A stretch of 17,452 nucleotides of DNA from the NCBI GenBank assembly GCA_030602865.1, contig JAUVYX010000002.1, forward strand, positions 1 to 17,452, written 5' to 3'. Shown here one piece after another: positions 7,814 to 17,018 of this stretch; position 1 is the first letter of the stretch, and every line of letters starts with the position of its first letter. The position numbers were made by a program, and so were the translations under genes. This stretch comes from Dehalococcoidia bacterium (GTDB taxonomy: Bacteria > Chloroflexota > Dehalococcoidia > GIF9 > AB-539-J10). The notes under the pieces were generated by a model. It saw only the letters and a list, made by a program, of their open reading frames with translations. It had not been told where the DNA came from and searched no databases.

Positions 7814-9835
7814 ATGGAAACGAAGTTAGTTGATTATAGTAAGTTCAGATTAAAGCCTGCGAAGGAAATACATGAGGTTTTTAACTGCGTAGAGCGAATA
7901 TTTATTCTGTCCTGCGCTAAATGCTTTCAAAGATTTGAACAGCAAAATACAGCAGAATATACTGAATTACTGAACATACTGGATGAGGAAGATAGGGAAA
8001 AACTGATAGGGCACGCTCAAATTGACTTCCTGTGCAACAATATTCTATCTGGAAAAGCAATATCAAAACTTCACTTATCTGGTTGCGATGCTGTAGGAGT
8101 AATATCTTGTGGACTGGGAGTTCAGTTTGTGGCTGAGTTGCTTGAGAGGAAGCCTGTCTATACCATGGCTGATTCAGTGCCGCAGAGTGGTAATCCTACT
8201 AGTGGAGTTGGCTATCATGGTGTCTCACTGGAACAGGAACAATGTGCTGCCTGCGGACAGTGTTATCTGAATTTGACCGGTGGTATTTGTCCTGTAATTG
8301 ACTGTGCTAAGGGGTTGTTGAATGGTCCCTGTGGAGGGGCAAAGGATGGCAAGTGTGAGGTTGACCCCAACCTTGATTGCGCTTGGGTGAAGATTTATGA
8401 AAGAACAAGAACTCGTGGAGAGTCACTGGTACCGGAAATTGTTCAACTACGCGACTATTCAAAACCAGACATAGGTCTTACAAGTAACTTATCGCTGTTA
8501 AATCAAAATCTTAGAAATGAAGGCTTTTATGGTGGATTGCACCCACTGGAAGAAAAACAACGAACTGAGCATTTGGCTATAAAGGATTTTCCAGAGCCTG
8601 AAAGAGTAATCATATTTTTGTCTCAACACACTGGTAAGAAAGCCAGTTTGCTGGTTAAACCGGGAGATAAGGTGAAAGTTGGACAAATAATCGCTGAAAC
8701 AGATGGTTTCATTTCTTCCAATATTCACTCCAGTGTTAGTGGGAAAATTGTTTCCGTCGAGGAGCGAATACACCCCGTGTTTCAACAAGGGGAGATAGCT
8801 GTAATTATTGAGAATAATAAGGAGAATAACCTGGATTCTTCTATTAAATCACGTGTTGATTTTGAATTTCTGTCAGGGGAAGCATTATTAGACATTATCA
8901 AGAAGAGCGGTATTGTGGGGCTTGGTGGTGCAATGTTCCCCACACAAGTAAAGCTTGCACCTCCTAAAAAAGTGGATACCCTTATAGTGAATGGATGTGA
9001 ATGCGAACCATATTTAAATAGCGATAGCAGAATAATGATAGAAAATTCCCAGGAATTGCTCATTGGCATTGGATTTATACGCAAAATACTGGGTGTAAAC
9101 AGGGTAATTGTGGCTGTTGAGAGTAACAAGCCCGAGGCAATTATAAGCCTTGGAGATGTCCTGAAAGGATCCCCTGTAGAGATGGTTTGCTTGAATACTA
9201 AGTATCCCCAAGGCGCGGAGAAAATGCTGATAAAGAGTATTCTTGGTAGAGAAGTTCCTAGAGGGGGACTTCCTTTTGATGTAGGAGTTATAGTGTCGAA
9301 CATTGGTACTACCTTGGCGATTTATCAGGCGGTGGTACATGGAATTCCTCTATTCCAGCGGATAATAACCGTTTCAGGGGAGAATGCCAGGAAACCGGGC
9401 AACTATCGAGTAAGAATAGGGACACCTTTTAAGGATATAGTGGATCATTGTTTCGCTGTGGATAAGGCGGATTTATTGAAAGAGTATGAGCTGAAAATGG
9501 GTGGGCCGATGATGGGAATTTCTCAGGCGAGTATGGATTCATCAGTGATTAAAGGAACTTCAGGGCTTACCATGCTTAAACGGTCTCCCGTGAAACTGTC
9601 CGAGGATGGGACTTGCATAAAGTGTGGCAGATGTGTAGATGTTTGTCCTATGGAATTATATCCTCTCTACTATGCCTTTTATGGGAAGAGGAAGGAATTG
9701 GGTGGTGCGAATGATTATAATGTGCAGGATTGTATTGAGTGCCGGGGTTGTGAATATATCTGTTCGGCAAAATTACCATTGCTGAGTTTTATAAAAAGGG
9801 AAAAGGAATATGCTCGTAATACAGCTAAAGCCTGA
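7814..9835 (+). CDS. MetV-RnfC2 fusion: electron-input subunit of methylene-THF reductase
   Basis: This 673-residue protein joins two modules. Residues ~25-215 are a MetV-type (MTHFR C-terminal-like) cysteine-rich domain with C34, C37, C74, C91, C99, C144, C147, C150, C159, C164, C173, C181 and C189, including LLNGPCGGAKDGKCEV. Residues ~250-673 are RnfC-like: a barrel-sandwich segment (KPGDKVKVGQ), the flavin/NADH-site stretch GIVGLGGAMFPTQVKL (366-381), an SLBB-like region, and two [4Fe-4S] ferredoxin motifs, CIKCGRCVDVCP (601-612) and CIECRGCEYIC (640-650). There are no transmembrane segments and no other rnf genes, so this is a soluble RnfC2-type subunit, not an Rnf complex member. It would take electrons, probably from NADH, and feed MetV/MetF. 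The next gene starts inside its last codons (26-nt overlap). The ribosome binding site before ATG 7814 is weak. Confidence 0.85.
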   Translation: METKLVDYSKFRLKPAKEIHEVFNCVERIFILSCAKCFQRFEQQNTAEYTELLNILDEEDREKLIGHAQIDFLCNNILSGKAISKLHLSGCDAVGVISCGLGVQFVAELLERKPVYTMADSVPQSGNPTSGVGYHGVSLEQEQCAACGQCYLNLTGGICPVIDCAKGLLNGPCGGAKDGKCEVDPNLDCAWVKIYERTRTRGESLVPEIVQLRDYSKPDIGLTSNLSLLNQNLRNEGFYGGLHPLEEKQRTEHLAIKDFPEPERVIIFLSQHTGKKASLLVKPGDKVKVGQIIAETDGFISSNIHSSVSGKIVSVEERIHPVFQQGEIAVIIENNKENNLDSSIKSRVDFEFLSGEALLDIIKKSGIVGLGGAMFPTQVKLAPPKKVDTLIVNGCECEPYLNSDSRIMIENSQELLIGIGFIRKILGVNRVIVAVESNKPEAIISLGDVLKGSPVEMVCLNTKYPQGAEKMLIKSILGREVPRGGLPFDVGVIVSNIGTTLAIYQAVVHGIPLFQRIITVSGENARKPGNYRVRIGTPFKDIVDHCFAVDKADLLKEYELKMGGPMMGISQASMDSSVIKGTSGLTMLKRSPVKLSEDGTCIKCGRCVDVCPMELYPLYYAFYGKRKELGGANDYNVQDCIECRGCEYICSAKLPLLSFIKREKEYARNTAKA

Positions 9836-10448
9836 TGACGAAATAAAACCCCACATAGCTGGCAAAAAACTCTTTATATTGGAGTGTCTTGGCTGCCAGG
9901 ATGTCTATTCCCCCAGAGATGAGGTGAACAAGTTTATAGATAACTTGAAAGAGAAAGTAAGTGCTCGGGTGCGTATGGATTATATATGCAATCGTGACTT
10001 TGTTAGTGCATACATTAAGAGATATTCTAAACAGATTCAAGAAGCAGAGCGGGTTCTAATTTTTTCTTGCGGAGTAGGAGCACAGATTGTGGCCTCGTTA
10101 ATGGAGCATAAAGTCGTTTATACCTGTTGCGATACGTTATACTTAAATGGATTTCAAGGGCTTAACGTTCAACAGTTTGATTGCTGTCAGTGTGGCGAAT
10201 GCTATCTGAATTATACTGGTGGTGTTTGCCCTCTTATGAATTGCTCCAAGTCTTTAATAAATGGTCCCTGTGGTGGAGCAAAAGAAGGAAAATGCGAAGT
10301 GAATCCAGAGGCAGATTGTGTGTGGGGTGTTATTTACAACAGATTGGAAAAAATGAATAAACTGGACATATTGAAAAAGGTTTTGGTGCCTAGAAACTAT
10401 TCTGAAGTGCTTACTCAGTCATTATCACGGGAGAAGATTGAACGATGA
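9810..10448 (+). CDS. metV: MetV, iron-sulfur subunit of methylene-THF reductase
   Basis: This 212-residue cysteine-rich protein belongs to the methylene-THF reductase C-terminal-like (MetV) family, which passes electrons to MetF. Cysteines include C26, C29, C60, C87, C125, C128, C131, C140, C145, C154, C162 and C170, with the family stretch LINGPCGGAKEGKCEV. It is clearly paralogous to residues ~25-215 of the upstream fusion. Nearly all cysteines align one-to-one (C26/C34, C29/C37, C60/C74, C128/C147, C131/C150, C140/C159, C145/C164, C154/C173, C162/C181, C170/C189). The start ATG lies in the end of the fusion gene behind AAAAGGA. The stop overlaps the metF start as ATGA. This coupling indicates stoichiometric synthesis of one complex. 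Confidence 0.88.
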   Translation: MLVIQLKPDDEIKPHIAGKKLFILECLGCQDVYSPRDEVNKFIDNLKEKVSARVRMDYICNRDFVSAYIKRYSKQIQEAERVLIFSCGVGAQIVASLMEHKVVYTCCDTLYLNGFQGLNVQQFDCCQCGECYLNYTGGVCPLMNCSKSLINGPCGGAKEGKCEVNPEADCVWGVIYNRLEKMNKLDILKKVLVPRNYSEVLTQSLSREKIER

Positions 10449-11320
10449 ACTTTTCGGAAAGCTTGGAAAAGAAACAATTTATTGTCACCTCTGAAGTGGG
10501 ACCTCCTAAGGGAATAAATATCGACAAAATAATTGATGAAGCAGAACTTTTAAAAGGGAAAATAGCTGCTTTTAATGTCACTGATATGCAAAGTTCAGTG
10601 ATGAGACTGGGTTCCCTGGCAGTATGCCATTTGTTACAGGAAAGAGGAATGGAACCAATTTTTCAGTTGACTTGCAGAGATAGAAATAGAATATCCCTGC
10701 AGTCAGACTTATTGAATGCGTATGTATTGGGGATAAGGAATGTCCTTGCTCTAACCGGAGATCATCCTGTTCTGGGAGATCATCCTGGTGCTAAACCAGT
10801 TTTTGACCTGGATTCGGTGAGCCTTTTGCGGGTCGCTTCTGATTTGATGGAGGGAAGAGATATGAAGGGTAATGAATTGGACGGAAAACCCAACTTCTGC
10901 CTTGGAGCTGTAGTTAACCCTGGAGCTGACCCTATTGAACTCCAATTGCTAAAGATACAAAAGAAAATTGACTGCGGTGCGAAGTTCTTTCAAACTCAAG
11001 CTGTTTTTGACCTTGAAAAATTTAAGGGGTTTATGAATCAGGCACAGAAATTCGGTGTTCCCATTATTGGGGGTATTATTATCCTTAAATCAGCGGGCAT
11101 GGCGAGGTTCATGAACGATAATATCGCAGGGGTACATGTTCCTGATAAGTATATAGAAAAGATGGCAAAAACTGATAAATTGGATAGACCTAAGGTAGCT
11201 ATTGAGATCTCTACCGAATTGATAGAAGGGATGAAAAGTCTGTGCCAGGGTGTTCATATCATGGCTTTAGGATGGGAACGATATGTGCCTGATTTACTGA
11301 GGGCGTCATCCCTGAATTGA
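10445..11320 (+). CDS. metF: 5,10-methylenetetrahydrofolate reductase catalytic subunit
   Basis: This flavoprotein would reduce methylene-THF to methyl-THF. The 291-residue TIM-barrel protein shows family marks: TSEVGPPKG near the N-terminus with the candidate catalytic Glu at E17, LALTGDHP with D106 corresponding to the folate-contacting Asp, and FFQTQAVFDLEKF. The length matches single-domain bacterial MetF, which needs partner subunits for electron supply. It begins in the ATGA overlap with metV and lies directly downstream of the MetV-RnfC fusion. This makes a three-gene reductase module with the same components as MetF-MetV-RnfC2 of acetogens. The likely reductant is NADH through the RnfC module; this is inferred. 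Confidence 0.92.
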   Translation: MNFSESLEKKQFIVTSEVGPPKGINIDKIIDEAELLKGKIAAFNVTDMQSSVMRLGSLAVCHLLQERGMEPIFQLTCRDRNRISLQSDLLNAYVLGIRNVLALTGDHPVLGDHPGAKPVFDLDSVSLLRVASDLMEGRDMKGNELDGKPNFCLGAVVNPGADPIELQLLKIQKKIDCGAKFFQTQAVFDLEKFKGFMNQAQKFGVPIIGGIIILKSAGMARFMNDNIAGVHVPDKYIEKMAKTDKLDRPKVAIEISTELIEGMKSLCQGVHIMALGWERYVPDLLRASSLN

Positions 11321-11343
11321 TTTGGTACTTACTGAAGAGTTAA

Positions 11344-11350
11344 AGGGGGA
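11344..11350 (+). promoter_or_regulatory. Ribosome binding site fixing an ATG start
   Basis: AGGGGGA lies 7 nt upstream of ATG 11358. It favours that start over the in-frame TTG at 11322, which lies 1 nt after the metF stop and lacks its own site. Confidence 0.65.
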
Positions 11351-11357
11351 ACAACAC

Positions 11358-12470
11358 ATGGAGATGACACCGACAGCAAGGAGACTGGCAGCGGCCAGAG
11401 GAGAACACCTTGGTAAAATTCCCTTTGGAGCACGGATAGACCTGTGGTATAACTATAATTCTGGCCATAATACTTTGCCTGAGAAATATAAAGGGTGGGA
11501 TCAGACATCAGTCATTCGCGATCAAGGAGCAGCGGCACAGTTGAGATATTTCTCTGTGGTCAAGGAGCAATACCATGATATGGAAGTGATTGAGAAAAAT
11601 GAACCACCGTATATAAAAACAGAGTTCAGAACTCCATTGGGCTCAGTTTATAAGACAATGCTGTTTACTTCCCTGGAAGGTCCATGGATTGGTTATGAGG
11701 CAGAGAAACTATTTAAGAGTGAGAAGGATTACCCGATAATAGAATATGTATTGCAGCATACTATCCCTGTCCTTGATTCTGGCTTTGACGAAGTAAAAAG
11801 GAAAATGGGTGATGATGGTTTAGTAGTGACAGGAGTAGGCCTCTGGTCTCCCACGCAGCGTATTATGAGGGAAGTAATGGGATTTGAGACTTTCTTTTAT
11901 GAACTGGCAGATCGACCTGCTAAAGTGGAGAGCTTGATTAAGAGCATGGAAAATCTCGCAAGAAAAAAGTATGAGGTTGGAATAAAGGCGGACCTGGAGA
12001 TTTTCAATATAGGCAGTAATTGGAGCGATGATGTGCATACACCCGTGTTCAGGAAATATTTCATCCCCTGGTTCCAGGAAATAACTGAATTCCTGCATTC
12101 ACATGGCAAGTTAGCGATGGCACATGTGGATGGAGAAAATAAGAGACTGCTACAGTTTTTCAGTGAGACTGGCATAGATGTGTGGGAGGCCTGGAGCCCG
12201 GCGCCCATGACATCAATTAATACCGCTGATCTCAGGAAAGCACTGGGCAATAAAGGGGTCATCTGGGGTGGAGTGCCCTCTACCTTGTTTGAACCTACCT
12301 ATAGTAACGCGGAATTTGACCAATATGTAATTAATTTATTGAAGGAAATAACGCCTGGCTACAATTTTATAGTAGGTATGGGTGACAACCTCCCCTTTGA
12401 TGGCGACATAGATCGGGTGGGTAGGATTGTTGAGCTAATCGACGAATATGGAAGGCTTCCTATTTCTTAG
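11358..12470 (+). CDS. Uroporphyrinogen decarboxylase-superfamily protein, cysteine-free (possible methyltransferase)
   Basis: This 370-residue protein has a URO-D/MtaA-type TIM-barrel pattern: an N-terminal MTPTARRLAAARGEH, a central VTGVGLWSPTQRIMRE, LHSHGKLAMAHVDGENKRLL near 246-265, WGGVPSTLFEP (about 303-313), and a C-terminal YNFIVGMGDNLPFDGD followed by a helix. Members near corrinoid systems are often Co-methyltransferases. However, the MtaA-type Zn site (HxCG plus a C-terminal Cys) is here H256-V-D-G and VGMGDN, and the whole protein contains no cysteine. Heme synthesis is unlikely because no heme genes adjoin. Its place between metF and fhs suggests a one-carbon role, but the substrate is unknown. 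The gene starts 37 nt after metF. Confidence 0.78.
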   Translation: MEMTPTARRLAAARGEHLGKIPFGARIDLWYNYNSGHNTLPEKYKGWDQTSVIRDQGAAAQLRYFSVVKEQYHDMEVIEKNEPPYIKTEFRTPLGSVYKTMLFTSLEGPWIGYEAEKLFKSEKDYPIIEYVLQHTIPVLDSGFDEVKRKMGDDGLVVTGVGLWSPTQRIMREVMGFETFFYELADRPAKVESLIKSMENLARKKYEVGIKADLEIFNIGSNWSDDVHTPVFRKYFIPWFQEITEFLHSHGKLAMAHVDGENKRLLQFFSETGIDVWEAWSPAPMTSINTADLRKALGNKGVIWGGVPSTLFEPTYSNAEFDQYVINLLKEITPGYNFIVGMGDNLPFDGDIDRVGRIVELIDEYGRLPIS

Positions 12471-12570
12471 TAGGTTTGAGTATCAGTTTGTCAATGAGTG
12501 ATGAAGCGAGGGAATGATATATGGATAATATGTATGGCAGTAAAAAATATATAGGGAGGTATTATTTATA

Positions 12571-14334
12571 ATGTCGTATGATGCTACGAAGATGAAGGAT
12601 TGGCAAATTGCAGAGGCAGCAGAAGCGAATATGCCTGGACCCGATGAATGGAGAGATAGGCTTAATTTGCAAAAGGATGAACTTTCCGCTTACGGGAGAC
12701 TTAGTAAGCTCGATTTCATTAGGATAATGGAGCGGTTGAAGAACAATAAAGATGGAAAGTATATTGAAGTGACTGCCATTACTCCCACTCCTCTGGGTGA
12801 AGGGAAGAGCACCACCTCTCTTGGGCTTATGGAAGGCATGGGAAAGCGAGGTAAAAATGTAGGTGGCTGTCTTCGGCAGCCTTCTGGTGGTCCTACCATG
12901 AATGTTAAGGGAACTGCTGCTGGAGGAGGCAACGCGCTACTCATCCCGATGACAGAATTTTCCATGGGGCTCACAGGTGATATAAATGATATCGCCAATG
13001 CCCATAATTTGGCTATGGTGGCGCTTACTGCCAGGATGCAGCATGAATGTAACTATGATGATGATACATTAGCAAAACGAAGTGGTATGAGACGATTGGA
13101 TATTGATCCAAACAGAATAGAGATGGGATGGGTCATGGATTTTTGTGCTCAAAGCCTCAGGAATATAGTTATAGGTCTTGGTGGCAAAATGAATGGCTTT
13201 ACAATGGAATCTACATTCGCCATAACCGTTAGTTCCGAGCTTATGGCAATATTATCGATTGTTCGTGACTTGGCGGATATGCGTGAGCGAATGAACAATA
13301 TTACAATTGCTTTTGACAAGCAGGGCAATGCGGTAACCACTGGTGATTTGGAAGTGGGTGGTGCAATGACCGCCTGGATGCGGAATACCATTAATCCCAC
13401 ATTGTGCTGTACGGCAGAGTATCAGCCATGCATGGTTCATGCTGGACCCTTCGCCAATATCGCTGTCGGTCAATCATCCATAATTGCCGACCGTATCGGT
13501 TTAAAAATGTTTGATTACCATGTTACAGAGAGCGGTTTTGCTGCTGATATAGGATTCGAGAAGTTCTGGAATGTGAAATGTAGGTTGAGTGGACTAAAAC
13601 CAAATGTATCGGTATTAACCACATCAATCAGGGCATTGAAAATGCATGGTGGCGGACCTAAAGTAGTTCCTGGTAGACCTCTAGCTGATGAATATACCAG
13701 GGAAGACCTGGGATTGTTAGAAAAAGGCCTTCCCAATATGTTGCATCATCTCAATACTATCAGGACATCAGGTATCAACCCGGTAGTATGTATTAATTGT
13801 TTCACCTCCGACACCAAAGAGGAGATTGCTATGGTCAAAAGAGCAGCCGAAGCTGCTGGAGCACGATGTGCTGTGTCAACACATTGGGCTAATGGCGGTG
13901 ACGGTGCCCTGGAGTTGGCAGATGCAGTGATAGATGCATGCGGCGATGATAATAACTTTGAATATCTTTACCCAAAGGAAATGAAACTCATGGATAGAGT
14001 AGATAAGATTGCCAGGGTGGTCTATGGGGCTGATGGTGTATCCTGGTCCCCTGAAGCTGAAGCCAAGGCTAAAATATTTGAGGCTGATTCTAAGTACGAT
14101 GAATACGCTACTATGATGGTGAAAACTCACCTGAGCCTGACACATGATCCGACGCTTAAGGGAGTTCCTAGCGGGTGGATACTTCCTATCCGTGACATAT
14201 TGATTTACTCTGGTGCTAAGTTTCTTTGTCCCTGCGCTGGTACTATTAGTCTTATGCCTGGCACAGGCTCCAATCCAGGATTCAGGAGGGTGGATGTCGA
14301 TACCCGGACTGGAAAAGTCCAGGGGCTGTTCTAA
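12571..14334 (+). CDS. fhs: Formate--tetrahydrofolate ligase
   Basis: This enzyme makes 10-formyl-THF from formate, THF and ATP, the first folate-linked step of the methyl branch. The 587-residue protein is slightly longer than the ~559-residue Moorella enzyme. The nucleotide loop TPLGEGKST is at residues 73-81. The next conserved block reads [10 protein letters not shown], then [11 protein letters not shown] and [13 protein letters not shown]. Later family stretches are [54 protein letters not shown] and the terminal GKVQGLF. Against the Moorella sequence as I recall it, the EPS after the conserved Arg is QPS here, marking a divergent FTHFS subgroup. GGGAGG at 12554-12559 precedes the ATG by about 11 nt. 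The 100-nt gap after the URO-D-like gene may hold a promoter, but none is clear. Confidence 0.95.
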   Translation: MSYDATKMKDWQIAEAAEANMPGPDEWRDRLNLQKDELSAYGRLSKLDFIRIMERLKNNKDGKYIEVTAITPTPLGEGKSTTSLGLMEGMGKRGKNVGGCLRQPSGGPTMNVKGTAAGGGNALLIPMTEFSMGLTGDINDIANAHNLAMVALTARMQHECNYDDDTLAKRSGMRRLDIDPNRIEMGWVMDFCAQSLRNIVIGLGGKMNGFTMESTFAITVSSELMAILSIVRDLADMRERMNNITIAFDKQGNAVTTGDLEVGGAMTAWMRNTINPTLCCTAEYQPCMVHAGPFANIAVGQSSIIADRIGLKMFDYHVTESGFAADIGFEKFWNVKCRLSGLKPNVSVLTTSIRALKMHGGGPKVVPGRPLADEYTREDLGLLEKGLPNMLHHLNTIRTSGINPVVCINCFTSDTKEEIAMVKRAAEAAGARCAVSTHWANGGDGALELADAVIDACGDDNNFEYLYPKEMKLMDRVDKIARVVYGADGVSWSPEAEAKAKIFEADSKYDEYATMMVKTHLSLTHDPTLKGVPSGWILPIRDILIYSGAKFLCPCAGTISLMPGTGSNPGFRRVDVDTRTGKVQGLF

Positions 14335-14412
14335 GTAAGCCAATTATGGTCTTACCCTTCAGAAATTTGCACAGATTGTAAGAGGCTTTAATGAATAATA
14401 GATATTCTTGAA

Positions 14413-15429
14413 ATGAAAGTACTGGGTATTGAAAGTTCCTGTGATGAAACTGCAGCTGCGGTAGTTGAGGATGGCAGATACATCCTGTCCAATATAGTTG
14501 CTTCTCAAATAGACATACATGAGCGGTATGGTGGCGTGGTACCTGAGGTAGCGTCGCGGCAGCATATACTTGCTATCATACCTGTGATAGAGCAGGCAAT
14601 GAAAGAGCCGGGATTGATATGGAAGGATATTGATGGCATCGCTGTGACCTATGGTCCCGGATTGGCTGGTTCACTGTTGGTAGGGGTTAATGTGGCTAAA
14701 GCCATAGCGTTGGCCAGGCAGTTACCCATAATTGGAGTTAACCATATGGAGGCTCACATATACGCTAACTGGTTGGTCTCTCCCTCTCTACAGTTAGAAG
14801 AAGAGCAGGCGATTTTTCCATGTCTTTGCCTTGTCGTTTCAGGAGGACACAGCGATATTGTTTTAATGAAAGGTCATGGGCGATTTGAAAGACTGGGCAG
14901 GACACGTGATGATGCTGCTGGGGAGGCTTTCGATAAAGCAGCTAGGATTTTGGGATTGGGCTATCCAGGAGGACCGGCTGTTGAAAAGTCAGCCAGTAAC
15001 GGAACACCCTCATATTCATTGCCCCGAGCATGGCTCAGAGGTAATTATGATTTCAGCTTCAGCGGTTTAAAGACAGCCCTATGGCATCTTGTCCAACGAG
15101 AGCAATTAATACCAGACGACCCCAGGGTGGCTGATATTGCAGCCAGTTTTCAAACTGCAATAGTAGACGTCCTGGTTACTAAGACATCAAATGCAGCCAG
15201 GGAGCTGGGAGTGAGAAAGGTACTGCTCAGCGGGGGGGTATCAGCTAACACTGTATTACGAAATAGTATGAGCGAGTCCTCGCCGGTTGATGTTCTGGTG
15301 CCACCTATTCATTTGTGTACCGATAATGCTGCAATGGTTGCTGCCTGTGGCTATTATCACCTGTTGAATGGGGAAGCAAGTAGTTATGATTTGGATATAT
15401 TGCCCAGTCTAAACTTCGCTGAGAGGTAA
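14413..15429 (+). CDS. tsaD: tRNA N6-adenosine threonylcarbamoyltransferase TsaD
   Basis: TsaD transfers the threonylcarbamoyl group to A37 of ANN-decoding tRNAs, working with TsaB and TsaE. The 338-residue length is normal. Visible marks are [17 protein letters not shown] at the N-terminus, the metal-binding H111-x3-H115 in [17 protein letters not shown] (142-148), [42 protein letters not shown], and the metal-site D304 in CTDNAAM. All active-site positions are intact. The ATG lacks a good ribosome binding site, but the N-terminus matches the family exactly. It lies 78 nt after fhs on the same strand and is a housekeeping gene unrelated to the carbon pathway. It converges with the minus-strand DUF2851 gene. 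Confidence 0.97.
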   Translation: MKVLGIESSCDETAAAVVEDGRYILSNIVASQIDIHERYGGVVPEVASRQHILAIIPVIEQAMKEPGLIWKDIDGIAVTYGPGLAGSLLVGVNVAKAIALARQLPIIGVNHMEAHIYANWLVSPSLQLEEEQAIFPCLCLVVSGGHSDIVLMKGHGRFERLGRTRDDAAGEAFDKAARILGLGYPGGPAVEKSASNGTPSYSLPRAWLRGNYDFSFSGLKTALWHLVQREQLIPDDPRVADIAASFQTAIVDVLVTKTSNAARELGVRKVLLSGGVSANTVLRNSMSESSPVDVLVPPIHLCTDNAAMVAACGYYHLLNGEASSYDLDILPSLNFAER

Positions 15430-15673
15430 ATTATATTTCAGGATAAATGTTTCGTAGCCTCTTAAGATGTATCAATTGGTGTAATATTCATCTACTGTAC
15501 ATATTGTGGTACTGTTGCCATGTATGAATGTAGCGGTGCTTCGACTGTATATCAATTGTTCAACAGACAATCTTGGCAAGTGTATGCTGTACAAAACTGG
15601 CAGGTATACTCTGGATTATTAGCAATCTATTTTACGATGTCTTATTGGTAGAGCAATACGTTACAGCTTCTAG

Positions 15674-17014
15674 TTAATTGACAAGGGGACACTCTGAGCA
15701 TTTTCCTTCCTTGCAGTAGTCCTTGTATAGGTGTATTAGCCCCTGCTGCTGGCAGGCATTAAATATGTGGTTATCTCCCAGGCTAAATTGAGCATGCATA
15801 TGACGCGTTATAGTATTGTCCGCCATTCCCCGATGGCAGAGATAGAGATCCAGTGCTCTTTTGCTTATTACGGGTTTACAAATTGTTTCACCCCAGGCGA
15901 AGGCGAAAGGTAATATGACATTGACTGCGATTTGTGAAGCTTTGCTATGGCCTATCAGGGCTGTTTTTTGAACATGAAAAGGTGCGTTGAAGTATATCTG
16001 CTTTTGTAGATGCTTATCTCCAGATACCATTAAGCCTTCCTCAATTGAAGGTTGTCCAAGTACAGGTACTCCCTTGCAGACCAGTTCTAGTAAACTCCTC
16101 AAAAAGCCAGTTTTATGGTAGCGTTGGATTATATGGCCTAGAGCCAGGATGCGGCTTATGGGAGAATTGTGTGGATATATATGTGATAACTGCCAGTCGT
16201 CTTCATGCATGCTGATTCTGTCTTTTCGCATCGTTTTCCAAATGGTTTCCAGTATGTCCATTTTATGATCTATGTGTAAGACAGTTGCTTTTCGTTGAGA
16301 TGGTAGTAATCCTGCTGTTCCCAGCAGACAAGCCTGTTTTGGATATACGATTTCGCGGGGCTCTAATCGCTCAAGGAAGTTAACTGGCAGTCTGCGTGCC
16401 AGTTCCTCAAACGGCTTCATGTTTTGAGAATACCCCAAAGCTCTCAACATGCCACGGAATAACACATGGCTGGGTTTTTCAAATCTCATTTGTGTTTGGA
16501 AAAGTGATGCCTTCTGTTTGAATCTTTGTTTACCTGCCATATTCAACAGGCTGTACAGGAAGTGATTATCTTGACGCTTGATTCGTTGATAGCAAGGTAG
16601 ATGGTAATATTGCATCAGGTAGGGTTGAAGGTATAATTCACGTGGCAGACACAGTATTTGAATCAATCTACCATTTTTTGTACGAGTTGTGCTATTGGGA
16701 TGCTGTTGTGCTACGATATGCAGAAGCACGTTGTCGTATTCGCTATTGTGCTGATGTCCGTGGCGATACCAATCGCTGGCATAAATGTGAACCTCGATAT
16801 CTCCTCTGAGAAGTTGGCCGGAGCTATTTAGGATGAGTGCTCCTTGGAAATCTGGCCCATCATTTTCCTCTCTCTTTCCCAGGTAGACAATTTTTAATTG
16901 TTCTCCTTGATTGGTACAAAGTTGTTTTCCAAGCAGTTGCTTTACTACCAATATTAACTGTTCTTCGGTGATAAATATCCGTTTACGTGTATTTAATGAC
17001 AAAAAATTACTCAC
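15674..17014 (-). CDS. DUF2851 family protein
   Basis: This 446-residue protein matches the DUF2851 family. The diagnostic block is ENDGPDFQGALILNSSGQ, then GDIEVHIYASDWYRHGHQHNSEYDNVLLHIV in the first 120 residues. A C-terminal cysteine cluster C434-x4-C439-x2-C442 (CKEGKCSECP) lies near the end. The D...ExH arrangement in GPDF/GDIEVH looks like a nuclease-type metal site, but this is a guess and no function is established for the family. The start is GTG, only 4 nt after the stop of the XRE gene, with no clear ribosome binding site of its own, so translation is probably coupled. It has no signal peptide or membrane segment. Confidence 0.85.
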   Translation of the reverse strand: MSNFLSLNTRKRIFITEEQLILVVKQLLGKQLCTNQGEQLKIVYLGKREENDGPDFQGALILNSSGQLLRGDIEVHIYASDWYRHGHQHNSEYDNVLLHIVAQQHPNSTTRTKNGRLIQILCLPRELYLQPYLMQYYHLPCYQRIKRQDNHFLYSLLNMAGKQRFKQKASLFQTQMRFEKPSHVLFRGMLRALGYSQNMKPFEELARRLPVNFLERLEPREIVYPKQACLLGTAGLLPSQRKATVLHIDHKMDILETIWKTMRKDRISMHEDDWQLSHIYPHNSPISRILALGHIIQRYHKTGFLRSLLELVCKGVPVLGQPSIEEGLMVSGDKHLQKQIYFNAPFHVQKTALIGHSKASQIAVNVILPFAFAWGETICKPVISKRALDLYLCHRGMADNTITRHMHAQFSLGDNHIFNACQQQGLIHLYKDYCKEGKCSECPLVN

Positions 17015-17018
17015 TTCA

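Noticed and set aside
8560..9835. The RnfC-like module as evidence for a membrane Rnf complex
   Set aside because: No rnfABDEG genes are adjacent, and the module is fused to MetV and coupled to metV-metF. It fits a soluble RnfC2-type reductase subunit better.
12471..12570. A separate promoter for fhs in the 100-nt gap before it
   Set aside because: No -35/-10 pair with acceptable spacing stands out, so read-through from the upstream cluster is equally likely.
15430..15673. A small gene, RNA or terminator between the convergent tsaD and DUF2851 genes
   Set aside because: I saw no ORF with a ribosome binding site and no stable hairpin with a T-run. The only repeat is a 9-mer (TATCAATTG at 15470 and 15550), which is compatible with chance.
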